From NCBI GenBank assembly GCA_977006965.1, contig OZ345381.1:248001-312000 (forward strand): a DNA stretch of 64,000 nucleotides. The letters run 5' to 3'. Shown piece by piece: positions 33,501 to 42,770 of this stretch. The DNA is from Phymatolithon calcareum (Eukaryota > Rhodophyta > Florideophyceae > Hapalidiales). A program made the translations under genes and the position numbers. The stretch's first letter is position 1; every line of letters begins with the position of its first letter. Below the pieces are notes generated by a model, which saw only the letters and a program-made list of their open reading frames with translations, was not told the DNA's origin and searched no databases.

Positions 33501-34590
33501 CCCGCTCAAGTCCACAACGGCGCACGCAGTGGCCTCGGCATTTTGTAACCACTGGGTATTCGCTTATGGACCGCCGGTGTACCTTTTGTCGGACAATGGC
33601 CAGCAGTTCGCATCCAAACACTTTCAGGCCGTTTGCCAGACCCTAGGAATTCGGAACCTATTCACTGCGGCTTACCATCCACAGACTAACGGCCAAGCGG
33701 AACGATACAATCGCACCATACTCGCGGCCTTGCGCGCGTACGTGACAGAGCACCTTGACGACTGGGATCGCTTTGCAGGCGCGCTGTCGTACGGGTACAA
33801 TACCCAGATTCATAGCGCCACGGGGTTCAGTCCCCTTGAACTCACGGTCAGTCGACCACTGGTGCACTTGGCCATCCAAAACGTGGCCTCATCTGGTGAA
33901 CCCCACCCTCGCCTGCAACGAGAGCAATTCTTGGCGCGCCTCAAGGTCCTCATGGCCACTGCGGACAAAAATATCCGTCGCGCCCAAGCACGATACAAAG
34001 CCAACTTCGACAGGGCCGTGAGGCCTTCCGCAGAAGACATCCGCCCCGGAACGTTCGTCTTCTTACGGCGTGAGGCCCCCACGAAGGAGGATCCCGAACG
34101 GAACAAGCTCGCGTCCCTCGCAACTGGGCCCTATCGAGTCGTAAAGACCTCGGCGAAGAACGTCGTCATCATCAACGCATCGGGCGTTGACGACACCGTC
34201 TCTCGCGACCGCGTGGTCCTTGCACCAACTCCGCCCGACGGGCTGCCATTGGTCGCCGACGACCGCACTCTAGAGGAGCGTCGACGTGAGGAGCGCCATC
34301 GGGGCGTCGCGGTCAGGGCCCCACCAAACGAAGAACCAGAAGCGACGCAGGAGGGAGAGAACTCCGATGGTGACGAGTATGTCATTGACCGCTTGATCGC
34401 TTACGATCCCGCCTTAAACCGAATACGAACACGCTGGTTCGGGTACGGCCCGGAAGTCGACACCTGGCAAGGTCCGGACAGCCTCCCCTTGCACAAGTTG
34501 CGCTCCTTCTTCCGCAAGCGCAAAGGGGGAATCCCGGAAAAGGTTATCGGTGCCCTTCCAGAGCACCTGCGCGACGCCGCACGACAGTAA
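30518..34590 (+). pseudogene. pol: pol of element 2: protease-RT-RNase H-integrase-chromodomain, frameshifted
   Basis: Pol begins in the -1 frame; its ATG overlaps the gag stop (TGATG at 30516-30520). Domains: protease VLDTGAGPNL (about 30738), RT VPKPDGRWRFCVDYRRLN and YIDDIIV (about 32002), RNase H SVDTDA and TDHQALRW, integrase finger and core (IDILGPF, SDNGQQF, TNGQAERYNR) and a C-terminal chromodomain (RTRWFGYGPEVDTW, about 34430). Frame changes fall near 30797, 31420 and 31908. The last is a one-base loss in an A/G run just before the RT block that precedes YIDD. A TGA at 33316-33318 replaces the first Cys of the integrase C-x2-C pair. Such a chain cannot yield a full polyprotein. Confidence 0.9.
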
Positions 34591-34892
34591 CCTGGGCTGC
34601 TGTGTCGCGCCCTGGACCACTCCTCGCGTTCCGGCAGGGACACTATTTGGAGAGCCCGCACTCTTCTTAAGGAGGGGAGGGGTCGAGAATGAGGGGACAG
34701 AGGACTTGGACGGAAGAGCCCTTGCGACTTCATTGGATCGCCCGCTCATACATGACATCCTGTCAAGGTCTTTGGGCCCTCCTAACATGGACGTACGGGG
34801 TCACAAGTATTTCTGGACAAATGGCCTAAGTCGGCCTGCGTTCTTCAATCAATAGCAAATGGCCTAAATCGGCCTAAAGTTCAAACGTACGT

Positions 34893-36845
34893 CTAACAAA
34901 GCAAACAGGTGTGGGCAGAAGGGATCCGGTGCGGCAGCAGATCGCGCGTGGCCCAATATACCAGGCTAAGAGCCTCGATTGCGGCCTCTTTTCCGGCCTG
35001 GTCGCGAACATGGGCAGATCCACCCGCGATGCCGGAAACATCTTCGAACAAGGCCCACACCACCGTGGACACTTCCTCGTCATCGACCCCGTATAGGTCC
35101 TTGCACTCCAAGGGAGAAAGACCCATCGCGTTGAACAACTTGTGAATCCTAGAATCCGTGAACACGCCGACGGCCATGTCAGTCACCTCCCGGCCCACCA
35201 TGGGCCTCAACTCGTACAGAGGGGTTGGCGAAACAAGAGACACGCCTTGGTCGTCGATGATCTCCATGGCCTGAGCGTCCCAACGAACGGTACGAAGCGC
35301 ACGATTCACCGCGCTTTCCGGATCCTCGGTCTCGGCGGAAGATGATCGAACGCCCTTGATGACCTCCTCGACAGCCGTTCCAGTCGAAACATCGACGAAG
35401 TCCAGAGGCCCTTCCGGTGCCGAGTTGGCCCTCGGATGGTGTTGAGCACCGTCATCCTCGTCGCAAGGCTCCTCGACAGTCACACGGGTGAAGAAGCGGA
35501 GCAACGGGCGCTCAACGGTGAGCATGAAGCCACATCGACCGGGCTGATACATGCCAAAGGCCACCATGGCCGGGCAAGTGGCCTCATCATCATTCTTCTT
35601 AGGGACATCTTCGTTGCCATCCCTTGGCCGTTTCGTGCGGCATTCCGATTCGACATTCCCGTTCGCGCCGCCGGCACTGGAAGTGGCCTCGGCAGCCACG
35701 CGGTCGGCCTTGGCCAAGCCCCGAAGGGCATCGAAGTCATGTCCGTTCCAGGACTGAGGACGGGTGACGCGGCCGGAATGTTCTTCGCGGAAGGCGCCGA
35801 GGGCGCCGGTGTAAATCTCGCCCCGCAAGGTGGCATAGCCACCTCCGAGCAGGTCTCGCGGTACGGCGGGGGACCAGGAACGGACATCCCAGGGGACGAA
35901 ATCCCCGTTGCGGTATATGGGAGCGCCGACGTCGTTGCGCAGGGGCCAAACGGTTTTGGTGGGATCCACCTTTGACCAATGAATGGTCTCGATGGCGGCG
36001 AGAAGGGCCTCAAGTCGTCGGCCGGTCGCTACGTCACCGCCAAGAAGGGAAGCACACCCGATACGGCGCATGGCGGCCACCAGGGCAGGTGGCAGCCACC
36101 AGAGCCGGGCGTTCGGGCCGAGAAGATGGGCCTCCGTCATGATCGCATGCGCAACATTGCGTACCCACTGCGCGAAGAATGCCTCCCAGAGGCAATGGGC
36201 AACTGGGCCCCGACGCCAGGCCGTCTCTTGCTCGCGATAAGGGCACTTTGCCATCTCCAGTCCCCAACAGCGCAGCACGGTCGGCATGTCAACGCGAAGC
36301 CCGTAGGGCACTTCGAAGCGGTGCCACCCTTCGGGGACGGGGACGTAGTCCCCTGAGCGGAAACTTCGTTCGGTTAGACAGTCGGCTTCGGTCATCCATT
36401 CGAGGAAGAGACCCTGTAGGCGGTGACGCCAACGGCGTAAGTCACGAGACACACGCCAATCTTGCATAGCCGGGCTCGGCAGCACATCGAGTGCAAACGG
36501 AGGAAGACCATCGAGGCAACGGGCGTCGAATTGCCCAAGAGAGAGGCACCACGCCTCGTCCTTCGAACTGTCATAGAAGCGCTCGGCCCAGCGCACCTCG
36601 CCGGCGGTCGGCAAACGGGCAACGTCGGCCTCAACATGCTCGGGAACAGGATGTCCCCTTCCGAGCTTGGTCGCCCTATCGGACAGGGCCCGGCGCCAGC
36701 TCCAGCGGCGCGGGTGGCGCCAATCGGCTGCGGAGCCAAGGGCGGGGCCTTCCAAGTTCCGAGTAACGCGTCGCCGCCACTCCGGCGAGCGTTCGACGTC
36801 ACATGGCACGTCGACGTTGAGCCGCGATCTAACCCAGCACACCAT
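34893..36845 (-). CDS. Intact antisense ORF of element 2, unknown protein
   Basis: A 650-codon ORF on the strand opposite gag-pol, between pol and the 3' LTR. I start it at the first ATG (36845); the frame is open about 29 codons further upstream without one. The protein is rich in Arg, Trp and acidic residues, with no signal peptide, membrane helix or catalytic signature I can name. It aligns along its length with the antisense frames of element 1; about half of residues are identical over the best 80 (RLWWLPPAL...WSKVDP...RNDV.AP...GDFVP). Conserved W, P and G positions suggest a folded domain. Products of antisense ORFs in the same place in plant Tat-lineage elements are also uncharacterised. 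Role unknown: candidates are regulation, host interaction or replication in trans. Confidence 0.75.
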   Translation of the reverse strand: MVCWVRSRLNVDVPCDVERSPEWRRRVTRNLEGPALGSAADWRHPRRWSWRRALSDRATKLGRGHPVPEHVEADVARLPTAGEVRWAERFYDSSKDEAWCLSLGQFDARCLDGLPPFALDVLPSPAMQDWRVSRDLRRWRHRLQGLFLEWMTEADCLTERSFRSGDYVPVPEGWHRFEVPYGLRVDMPTVLRCWGLEMAKCPYREQETAWRRGPVAHCLWEAFFAQWVRNVAHAIMTEAHLLGPNARLWWLPPALVAAMRRIGCASLLGGDVATGRRLEALLAAIETIHWSKVDPTKTVWPLRNDVGAPIYRNGDFVPWDVRSWSPAVPRDLLGGGYATLRGEIYTGALGAFREEHSGRVTRPQSWNGHDFDALRGLAKADRVAAEATSSAGGANGNVESECRTKRPRDGNEDVPKKNDDEATCPAMVAFGMYQPGRCGFMLTVERPLLRFFTRVTVEEPCDEDDGAQHHPRANSAPEGPLDFVDVSTGTAVEEVIKGVRSSSAETEDPESAVNRALRTVRWDAQAMEIIDDQGVSLVSPTPLYELRPMVGREVTDMAVGVFTDSRIHKLFNAMGLSPLECKDLYGVDDEEVSTVVWALFEDVSGIAGGSAHVRDQAGKEAAIEALSLVYWATRDLLPHRIPSAHTCLLC

Positions 36846-36895
36846 GACGCAGCACGCGTCTTGTTGGGGAACCGGTGGACGTCTTCTTCGAGACG

Positions 36896-36983
36896 GAACG
36901 GTCAGTGCTTGACCTTGGCGAGGAACGGTCAATGCTTGACCTTGACGAGGAACGGTCAGTGCTTGACCTTGACGAAGAGCGGT
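36896..36983. repeat. 27-bp tandem repeat, three copies
   Basis: Units GAACGGTCARTGCTTGACCT(TGRCGAG) at 36896, 36923 and 36950, plus a partial fourth. Each contains the inverted pair GGTCA...TGACC. It lies just upstream of the antisense ORF's ATG, so it may be a leader or upstream activating repeat for the antisense transcript. Confidence 0.85.
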
Positions 36984-37023
36984 ATGCGGGAGCGAGGGGG
37001 CCAGGGCCGAGGAGGCGGCGCCG

Positions 37024-37031
37024 CTATTTAT
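37024..37031 (-). promoter_or_regulatory. Candidate TATA box for the antisense transcript
   Basis: On the minus strand ATAAATAG lies about 180 bp upstream of the antisense ATG, in otherwise G/C-rich sequence. This is the only such word I noticed there; function is inferred. Confidence 0.35.
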
Positions 37032-37494
37032 GCCGGAGCAATGGCGGCACGGACCCTAACTCATGCGCCGTGTCACGGCGTGTCCACGGCGCCGTTCGCT
37101 CCCCCCTAAGGAGGGAGGCCACGGCGCGTACACGTGGACCGGGAAGGTCCAAAGGGCTGGCACGAATCACACGTGTACCTGCGAGGACCGCGAGGACGGG
37201 CGGAACTTACACGCGGAACACGTGGACCTGGAAGTTCCGAAGACCGGGGAGCGGTCGAAAAGGGGCACCCAAGCCCTCCGGGGGCGAAGACATATGTTGG
37301 TGCCCAGCCCACACTGTTACCGGCGGGGAAGCGGAAGGGGGGTGGGGGGGGCCAACTCGCTCGAAATTTGACCTTTTTCCTGCAATTCTGGCCTTCTAAA
37401 AGGCCTCCTCGGGCGAAATGAACGCCGTTTCGCAGTGAAGGGGTAAGGGCCTTGTCTCTGCTGACTCGTCTGCCTCGCCGAATGTTGCGGCTTT

Positions 37495-37506
37495 AAGGAG
37501 GGAAGG
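37495..37506 (+). promoter_or_regulatory. Polypurine tract, element 2
   Basis: AAGGAGGGAAGG lies one base before the 3' LTR. Confidence 0.75.
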
Positions 37507-37507
37507 T

Positions 37508-38003
37508 TGTAGTAGTATGGATGGGTGGCCCTGAGGCCTTGCTTTTCCCCCACCATTACAGCCCACATGGGCTTACACGCTGTGCCCTCGACTCCGTCGT
37601 CCCCTCCGTTTAGGTTTATTTCTAGTACGATAAGACCGATTTGGTAATATATGGCGGGCTTTCGGCCGCCGGCCCTCAGTAAAAGGGGCAACCCGTGTTT
37701 GGTCCAGATCGACCGTCTTCAGTTCCAACCTTCGCGGACCTTTCGCCTCAGGGAAGGCCCCGCGTACGACCTCGACTCTACGCCGTCGGTCGAGCCTCGG
37801 TCCTAGGACCCTCGCCCCTGTGTCTGCGCACGGACGTTAGTGTCCTCTTGCGATTGGACCCCAAGTCCGTGTGTGTGTTTTGTTGTTTGCTCTGCCACTA
37901 TCCTCCATCGGGAGAGACCAATCGCTGGAGCCTTGCACGGCCTCTACGGCCAACCGTTCCCGGACTACTTAGAGGCGTCGATCCGCCGATCTACGCTACC
38001 ACA
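37508..38003 (+). repeat. 3' LTR of element 2
   Basis: 496 bp, identical to the 5' LTR except one base. Followed by the duplicated target CTCAC. Confidence 0.97.
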
Positions 38004-39155
38004 CTCACCCTAGCCAAACCTACTACTTATCCGTTCCTCAGAGCACTCTATGCGACAGTAAATTTTATTGCTTGCGATACTCTCTCTGGGTTAGCTTTTC
38101 GTCACAACTATTGATAGCATCTTTGTCATCGAAGGCGGTGAGGTCGATAATCATGAACTGAGACGCTTTGTAGATGTTCATACGCTTCTCGTCAATAAGG
38201 CCGTAGATGCTAGGCCTGCCGCATTCCTGTGAGAAGTGGCCGGTGTATTCACACGAGGAGCAGTGATATGCCCTCATTTCGGACGGCAAGTACGGCTTCT
38301 TGCTCTTGCGGTCGGCTTAGCGACTAGGGCAAACGACACTAAATCATCTTGTACTTTCTGGTAACCAGGGACTCCGATACACGTGGTGCAGCCTGTAGCG
38401 CAGTGGCACTGTAATGCGCGAGCACCAAGTATGATAGCCCTCCAATTTTATTCTGCCTGTTGATCACGATGACACGTGCGCTACGTGTAGTAGTAACTTC
38501 CCATTATTCCCATTCCAGCTTATCATAGACTTCTTACAGTAACGCCGCCGTACTTAGGCGGCCGACAGACATTCAGTAAATGGGCAAGCCATCTTCTAGT
38601 TGGGACTACACTTGCTGGTGACGACTAGCAGACGTTCTGCTCTCGCACCACACTCAGCGTACCCACACGGCCATTGATGCCTTACGGCCACGCCGTGTAG
38701 TTAGTTGTGCTTCATCTTGCGGATTCTCCGCGTGGCTCTCCTCGTCCACCGAGAGCTACCTATCTATTCGCTCACCTGGGTGGCCAAACGCCATTACAGA
38801 CTTTTGGGTTACCCGCTCTGCCCTGCTACCGGTCACACCAACGGTGCTCATTCGATCACCCTCAGCGTGGGGCCACACAGCCCTCGTTTTGCTTGATCTG
38901 CACTCTTAACATCCATATGTCCCCGAGTCTGTGCTTGTTCCACGGGTTGAACGAGATCCGATACTACACCAAGCGCCTAGCAGCGTACAAAAGTGAAGCG
39001 ACGACGTGGCTGCCTGGCCGGCGGTTGAATCTAGGGGAAACATCAGAGCCCTTTTTCGCTCCAAATAACGCAACTTTCGGCGCTCCATGTAGCGTATGAG
39101 TAGTACAATGATTTGTGAAATTAGTGCCTGGGTTAATGTCAGTGTAATGACTCAC
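38004..39155 (-). mobile_element. MULE-like element copy Z (main part)
   Basis: Beyond element 2 the MULE copy resumes with CTCACCCTAGCCAAACC, the sequence that continues the terminal repeat in copy Y. Read on the minus strand from about 39110, it matches copy Y just inside its end (ACGCAACT...GCGCTCCA...), then copy X in the SWIM region (GTGGAACAAGCAC...GGGGACATATGGAT), then a CCHC knuckle. The far end (about 39110-39155) is only weakly like the terminal repeat. It is a short deletion derivative lacking the transposase catalytic part. Confidence 0.6.
38065..38289 (-). pseudogene. MULE transposase C terminus with CCHC zinc knuckle
   Basis: The 74-codon frame reads LPSEMRAYHCSSCEYTGHFS followed by QEC, a CX2CX4HX4C knuckle as found at the C terminus of Mutator-type transposases. 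It ends MIIDLTAFDDKDAINSCDEK. Copies X and Y share the DLTA.DD.DA...CDE ending, which shows the frame was selected as protein. The upstream codons are shifted out of frame near 38300. Confidence 0.6.
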
Positions 39156-39597
39156 TTTATGATACAAGTACGAGGGGGAGTTGGTGAGGGACTTTAATGC
39201 TCGGACACATACGTGAAGTTCAGATTTTTGATTCGGAAATTAAAACTTTTCGGCAGCAGAGAGAAAAGGAGTAAACACGAATTAAAAGTTCAAAGTTGAT
39301 AGGTAGGCAGCCAAAAATAAACGTCTCCGTGAAATACCATAGATACCAGAAAAAATCCACGGCGGGAGCGGGACTCATAAATTTCAATTATCAGCATACT
39401 ACGTTTCACAAGACTTCAATATCATGATAGAACTCATGACATTGTAGCACTGAAAGATCGGAAGAGTCCCCCCGGCGGGTTGGGGCTCTTCATTTATATG
39501 CAGTATGTCTCCAGTGATTGAGTTTGATGTGCTTTCTTCTATATAAAGCTGAATTAGTCTTCGTCTGCGCAATTTTACTTACAACGCACTCAATTAT
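39156..39597. other. No gene; one short hairpin
   Basis: A G/C-rich hairpin (GAAGAGTCCCC ... GGGGCTCTTC, with one G:T pair) lies at about 39459-39483. Otherwise the stretch is A/T-rich and has no supported feature. Confidence 0.45.
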
Positions 39598-40927
39598 GTC
39601 TAACTCTCACCCAGAAAGTGTTCCCTTGGCCAATCAAACAAAGCCAAAAAGACGAGTCCAGCAGGTATCAACTCAGAGAAAGGCAGTAATCAAATGGATG
39701 CTAAATGAAGTGGCCAATCTCGGGGGGCAAGATCTCATTGCTGCGCATGCTGTGATGTAAATTCCTGAGAATATTTGCGGATCTGACGATAAATTATCGA
39801 ACGCCATTAGGACGAAGGCACAGCGCTGGTGGAATATGGCGGAGGACTTTTTGGCCCAGCTCAAAGGGCCAGAAAACCGCACAATAACTGTAATTTCAAG
39901 ATGCATACCGGGCACAACTGTGAGACGAGCTCATGTAAAGGCATTACGTGGACACGGAAATAAGCGGCCCAACTGGTTGAATTATGTGCACCAAATTCTA
40001 TTGGTTGAATTTGAACGTATCCGTGCCGCCGGTGTTAAAATGATCAAGCATTTAGTGCTGTACGTTGCGTTACATATTGCCAGATAGTCGGCCTCCCCAT
40101 TTCCAGGCTCGTATCTTGATGAGCATTCCAACCGTCCAATCAAATCTCTCATCAAGGGCCCTTGGATTGAAGCATTTATCATTCGCTTCAACATTATTAT
40201 TCGGAAGCAGAGTGAAAATCTTTCACGGTGCGCAGCACACACAACGTATACGGAGAATCTCATAGCTTTCCACTTGCGCCAAGCGCAGCTTGAATAAGCA
40301 AATCGGAAGCTCAACGAAAATATGGTCGAAAATACGGAAGAAACGCACTTTATCTTCAATTAAAACAATAATAATACACTGGGCATAATTAGAGAAGGAG
40401 ACACTAACTACGCTGACGTTGTACCTGGAGGCGAATGTATGACCATGGTGTTACAGATCACAGGAGGGGAGCATTCTAAAGAAGAAGCACCGTTTATATA
40501 ATCAAGATAAGGATCGAAATTATCCATTTTAGGGCGTTCCAGACAACGTGGAAGGAGTTTCGTAACGCACCGGGCCTAGAGCACGGATGGACAAATCTGT
40601 GTTTAAGCAATGGTTGAATGACGAAGGGCCATTGAAAAGGATCCCTCTGGTCGGACAAGGGTTCTGTTTATGGACACCTGTGCGGGCCACAACAAGACTC
40701 CGCAGAAAATGCAGTCGCTGCAAGCTATTAACACAACGATACGTAAGCTTCCTCTAAACGCCATACCTCTATGCCAGCCTTTGGGCTCGTTTGTTATTAA
40801 AACGATCAAGGCTACTTGGCGCGAGGAGTTGGAATCTGAGAAGATGAACGTATTGAAAGTGGCGATTGGGATCCTGCTTCCAACGGCTCTGGGAAGCTCA
40901 ACAATCCAGGGAAGCACTATTGTATGA
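39598..40927 (+). pseudogene. pogo-like (DDE_1) transposase relic
   Basis: Collinear pieces of a pogo/CENP-B type transposase. ATG 39598 opens an HTH-like N terminus (RKAVIKWMLNEVANLGGQDL) broken by TAA at 39758-39760. It continues with KAQRWWNMAEDFLAQL and LLVEFERIRAAGVKM. A frame change leads to GPWIEAFIIRFNIIIRKQSE (about 40150-40250, CENP-B-type DNA-binding half). After a gap comes the DDE_1 end: KSVFKQWLNDEGPL, then in another frame MDTCAGHNKTPQ (second catalytic Asp), LPLNAIPLCQPLGSFVIKTI and K. The family has D after QPL; here it is G, so the third catalytic residue is also lost. It is dead. Confidence 0.65.
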
Positions 40928-41276
40928 AACTGACTGCTGCATGCATAGAAAAAATTAACAGCATGGTCAACAGTAGCGGACTTTCATTCGCCCGCAAGTA
41001 TGTGATACGCTGGGTCTTGCGTGTGATATTGATGGAGAGTGGAGAAAAGAACAGCTTTTCCCACATCTACAAAAAATTATTGAAACACATGGCGATAACT
41101 TCTGTGGGCTCTGCGTGAGCCTGAGTTTACAGGCTAGGTTTGAAATAAACCGTCGTGTTTCAAAAAGTTTATGAACATATTTCCAATTCATTTTTCCTTT
41201 CGCGGGTTTGTACTCGAGTGTTACTGTAATGCGGCCTATGATACGATATTCACCAGAACACTAATTTCACAAATTG
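40928..41276. other. No gene recognised
   Basis: Probable 3' tail of the pogo-like relic. A short plus frame (40924-41118) has no motif I recognise. Confidence 0.35.
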
Positions 41277-41380
41277 TTAGAATGTAGACAACTGGGCCAA
41301 AGGCGATTGGCCCCCTGATCAGGAAGGACATGTGTGAAGGGATAATTAGGGCCTTATGAAGGATATTATAACAGGAGCTG
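41277..41380. repeat. Dispersed repeat B, copy 1
   Basis: Marked by GAATGTAGACAACTGGGCCA, CTGATCAGGAAGGACATGTG and GGGCCTTATGAAGGATAT. Copies 2 (41686-41791) and 3 (61826-61918) share the block. Copy 3 has an open plus frame through it, so the repeat may derive from a coding region of an unidentified element. Confidence 0.7.
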
Positions 41381-41685
41381 GAAACGGAGTACGGTGCGAA
41401 TGAACGAGTGAAGGATGTCATAACAGCCCCCCTCGCACCGTACGGAGTTGAAAGCTTGTACACGTATATCTTGTAGTGCGGTTTTCGATGCGTGTGGATG
41501 ACGGCTTACTTGACTGGGTGACCTTGAACCAAGAAGGGAGTGTTCGATGCTTTGTGTTCGTACTGTTATTCTGCTTGGTGCGTTAGAAATTCCGGAAAAT
41601 GTATTTCGAGGAGGGCGTGGTGGGAATTGAACTCGTGACTGTACTTTGGAAAGCGTAGTATATGATAGCGTAAACTGGGACCATA

Positions 41686-41791
41686 AGCTGTTAGAATGTA
41701 GACAACTGGGCCAGAGGGATTGGCCCCCCTGATCAGGAAGGACATGTGTGAAAGGATAATTAGGGCCTTATGAAGGATATCATAACACAAA
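41686..41791. repeat. Dispersed repeat B, copy 2
   Basis: About 90% similar to copy 1 by eye, ending GGATATCATAAC shortly before the target duplicate of MULE copy Y. Confidence 0.7.
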
Positions 41792-41810
41792 TCAGTGTGG
41801 TTTTTGCTAT

Positions 41811-42760
41811 GAGGAAATTCGCTAAATGGCCACCAAAAGTGGTCAAAGTACGCTAAACATCCACCCAAGCCAAAACTACTACTCATCCGTTACGTGGAGC
41901 GCTGACAGTTGCGTTTTTTGGAGGGAAAAGGGAAGTAGCTGCTACTTCCTCTTGATCCAAGGTTTGTGCACATCCTCGAATTCGTCTGACAAGCCCAACG
42001 CACAACGCTCCCGCACTACTCACTCTGAAATCATGAACAAGAAGGAGCTCGTGCTACAGGTGAGCGACTACGTTGGATCAAGCGTCGAAGATGTTGTTAA
42101 CGTCGTGATCTCCCACAACTCGTGGAGAGGCGCAACAAGCAGCGTCTGACACTAATCTCTAGCCAGCGCACAGCTTGCACCTTGCGCGTGAACGTCAGCG
42201 CGCTGCCGAGCGTCGGCGGTGTCAACCACGGTCTGCATTGTTCTGGAGAGGAAGCTCTTCCAGCTGAGTGAACTTTTTACCTATGCGATGCCGAAGGCCA
42301 GAGTTGTCGCCTGTCTGTTGGAATCATAAGTCGTTAGGGTAAAAAGCTGTCCCTGAGTCACGGAGGTCAGGTGGGCCGCGTCAACACTGACGAAACCATT
42401 GTAGGCCGCCCAGGTGTCCATGGCGCCCTTTGAGCAGCAAAAAATGCTGTGAAACTGCTGCCGTATCGTCCCAGAAAGAGGATTTGTGGTGAGCGTGTAC
42501 ACTCCGCCGGGATCGCGCTGCGACCTCACCGCCTTCGACGACGGAGATGCTACCAATAGTTGCGACGAGGAGCTAAACCAGAGAGAGTAGCGTACGCAAT
42601 AAATTTCACTGTCGCATAGAGTGCTCTAAGAAACGGATTAGTAGGTTCGGCTAGGGTGAGTATGATAGTATATTTTCCAATGCGTGGGTAGTACTATTGG
42701 CTAGGGGTGGATGTTTAGCGTACTTTGACCACTTTTGGTGGCCCTTTAGCGAATTTCCTC
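41811..42760 (+). mobile_element. Complete non-autonomous MULE-like element, copy Y
   Basis: A 950-bp element with long terminal inverted repeats starting GAGGAAATTCGCTAAA, near-identical for the first 56 bp and decaying by about 80. It is flanked by a perfect 10-bp target duplication TTTTTGCTAT (41801-41810 and 42761-42770). A 9-11 bp duplication with long inverted repeats is the Mutator signature. Inside are deletion-joined remains: a short ORF from ATG 42033, a SWIM-region piece (LTLISSQRTAC) and the transposase C terminus (DLTAFDDGDATNSCDEELNQ). It cannot encode a transposase. Confidence 0.85.
42033..42149 (+). pseudogene. Short ORF in MULE copy Y with HU-like start
   Basis: The 38-codon frame begins MNKKELVLQVSDYVGSSVED and then, from about 42100, runs out of frame through the MULE SWIM region to a stop. 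The opening resembles the first helices of bacterial or plastid HU/IHF DNA-binding proteins, which start in the same way. A frame open upstream of the ATG adds no motif. It may be a captured gene scrap or simply the original N terminus of the MULE protein; 22 codons are too few to decide. Confidence 0.25.
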
Positions 42761-42770
42761 TTTTTGCTAT

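Larger units (their letters stand above)
27452..38003 (+). mobile_element. Ty3/gypsy chromodomain retrotransposon, element 2
   Basis: A 10552-bp element with two 496-bp LTRs that differ at a single base (T/C in CTAGTAYGATAAG). A perfect 5-bp target duplication, CTCAC, lies at 27447-27451 and 38004-38008. It has the same architecture as element 1, with a longer 3' region. By LTR identity it inserted recently, yet gag and pol carry at least six interruptions, while a 650-codon antisense ORF is whole. The insertion splits a MULE-like copy. Confidence 0.95.

Noticed and set aside
35436-35975. Plus-strand frames of 125-215 codons at 35436-37109
   Set aside because: They lie opposite the conserved antisense ORF or its leader, and no equivalent sense frame is conserved in element 1.
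39452-39464. AGATCGGAAGAG, identical to the start of a common sequencing adapter
   Set aside because: Only 12 bases match, and the next base differs from the adapter. The word is part of a local hairpin, so chance is the simplest explanation.
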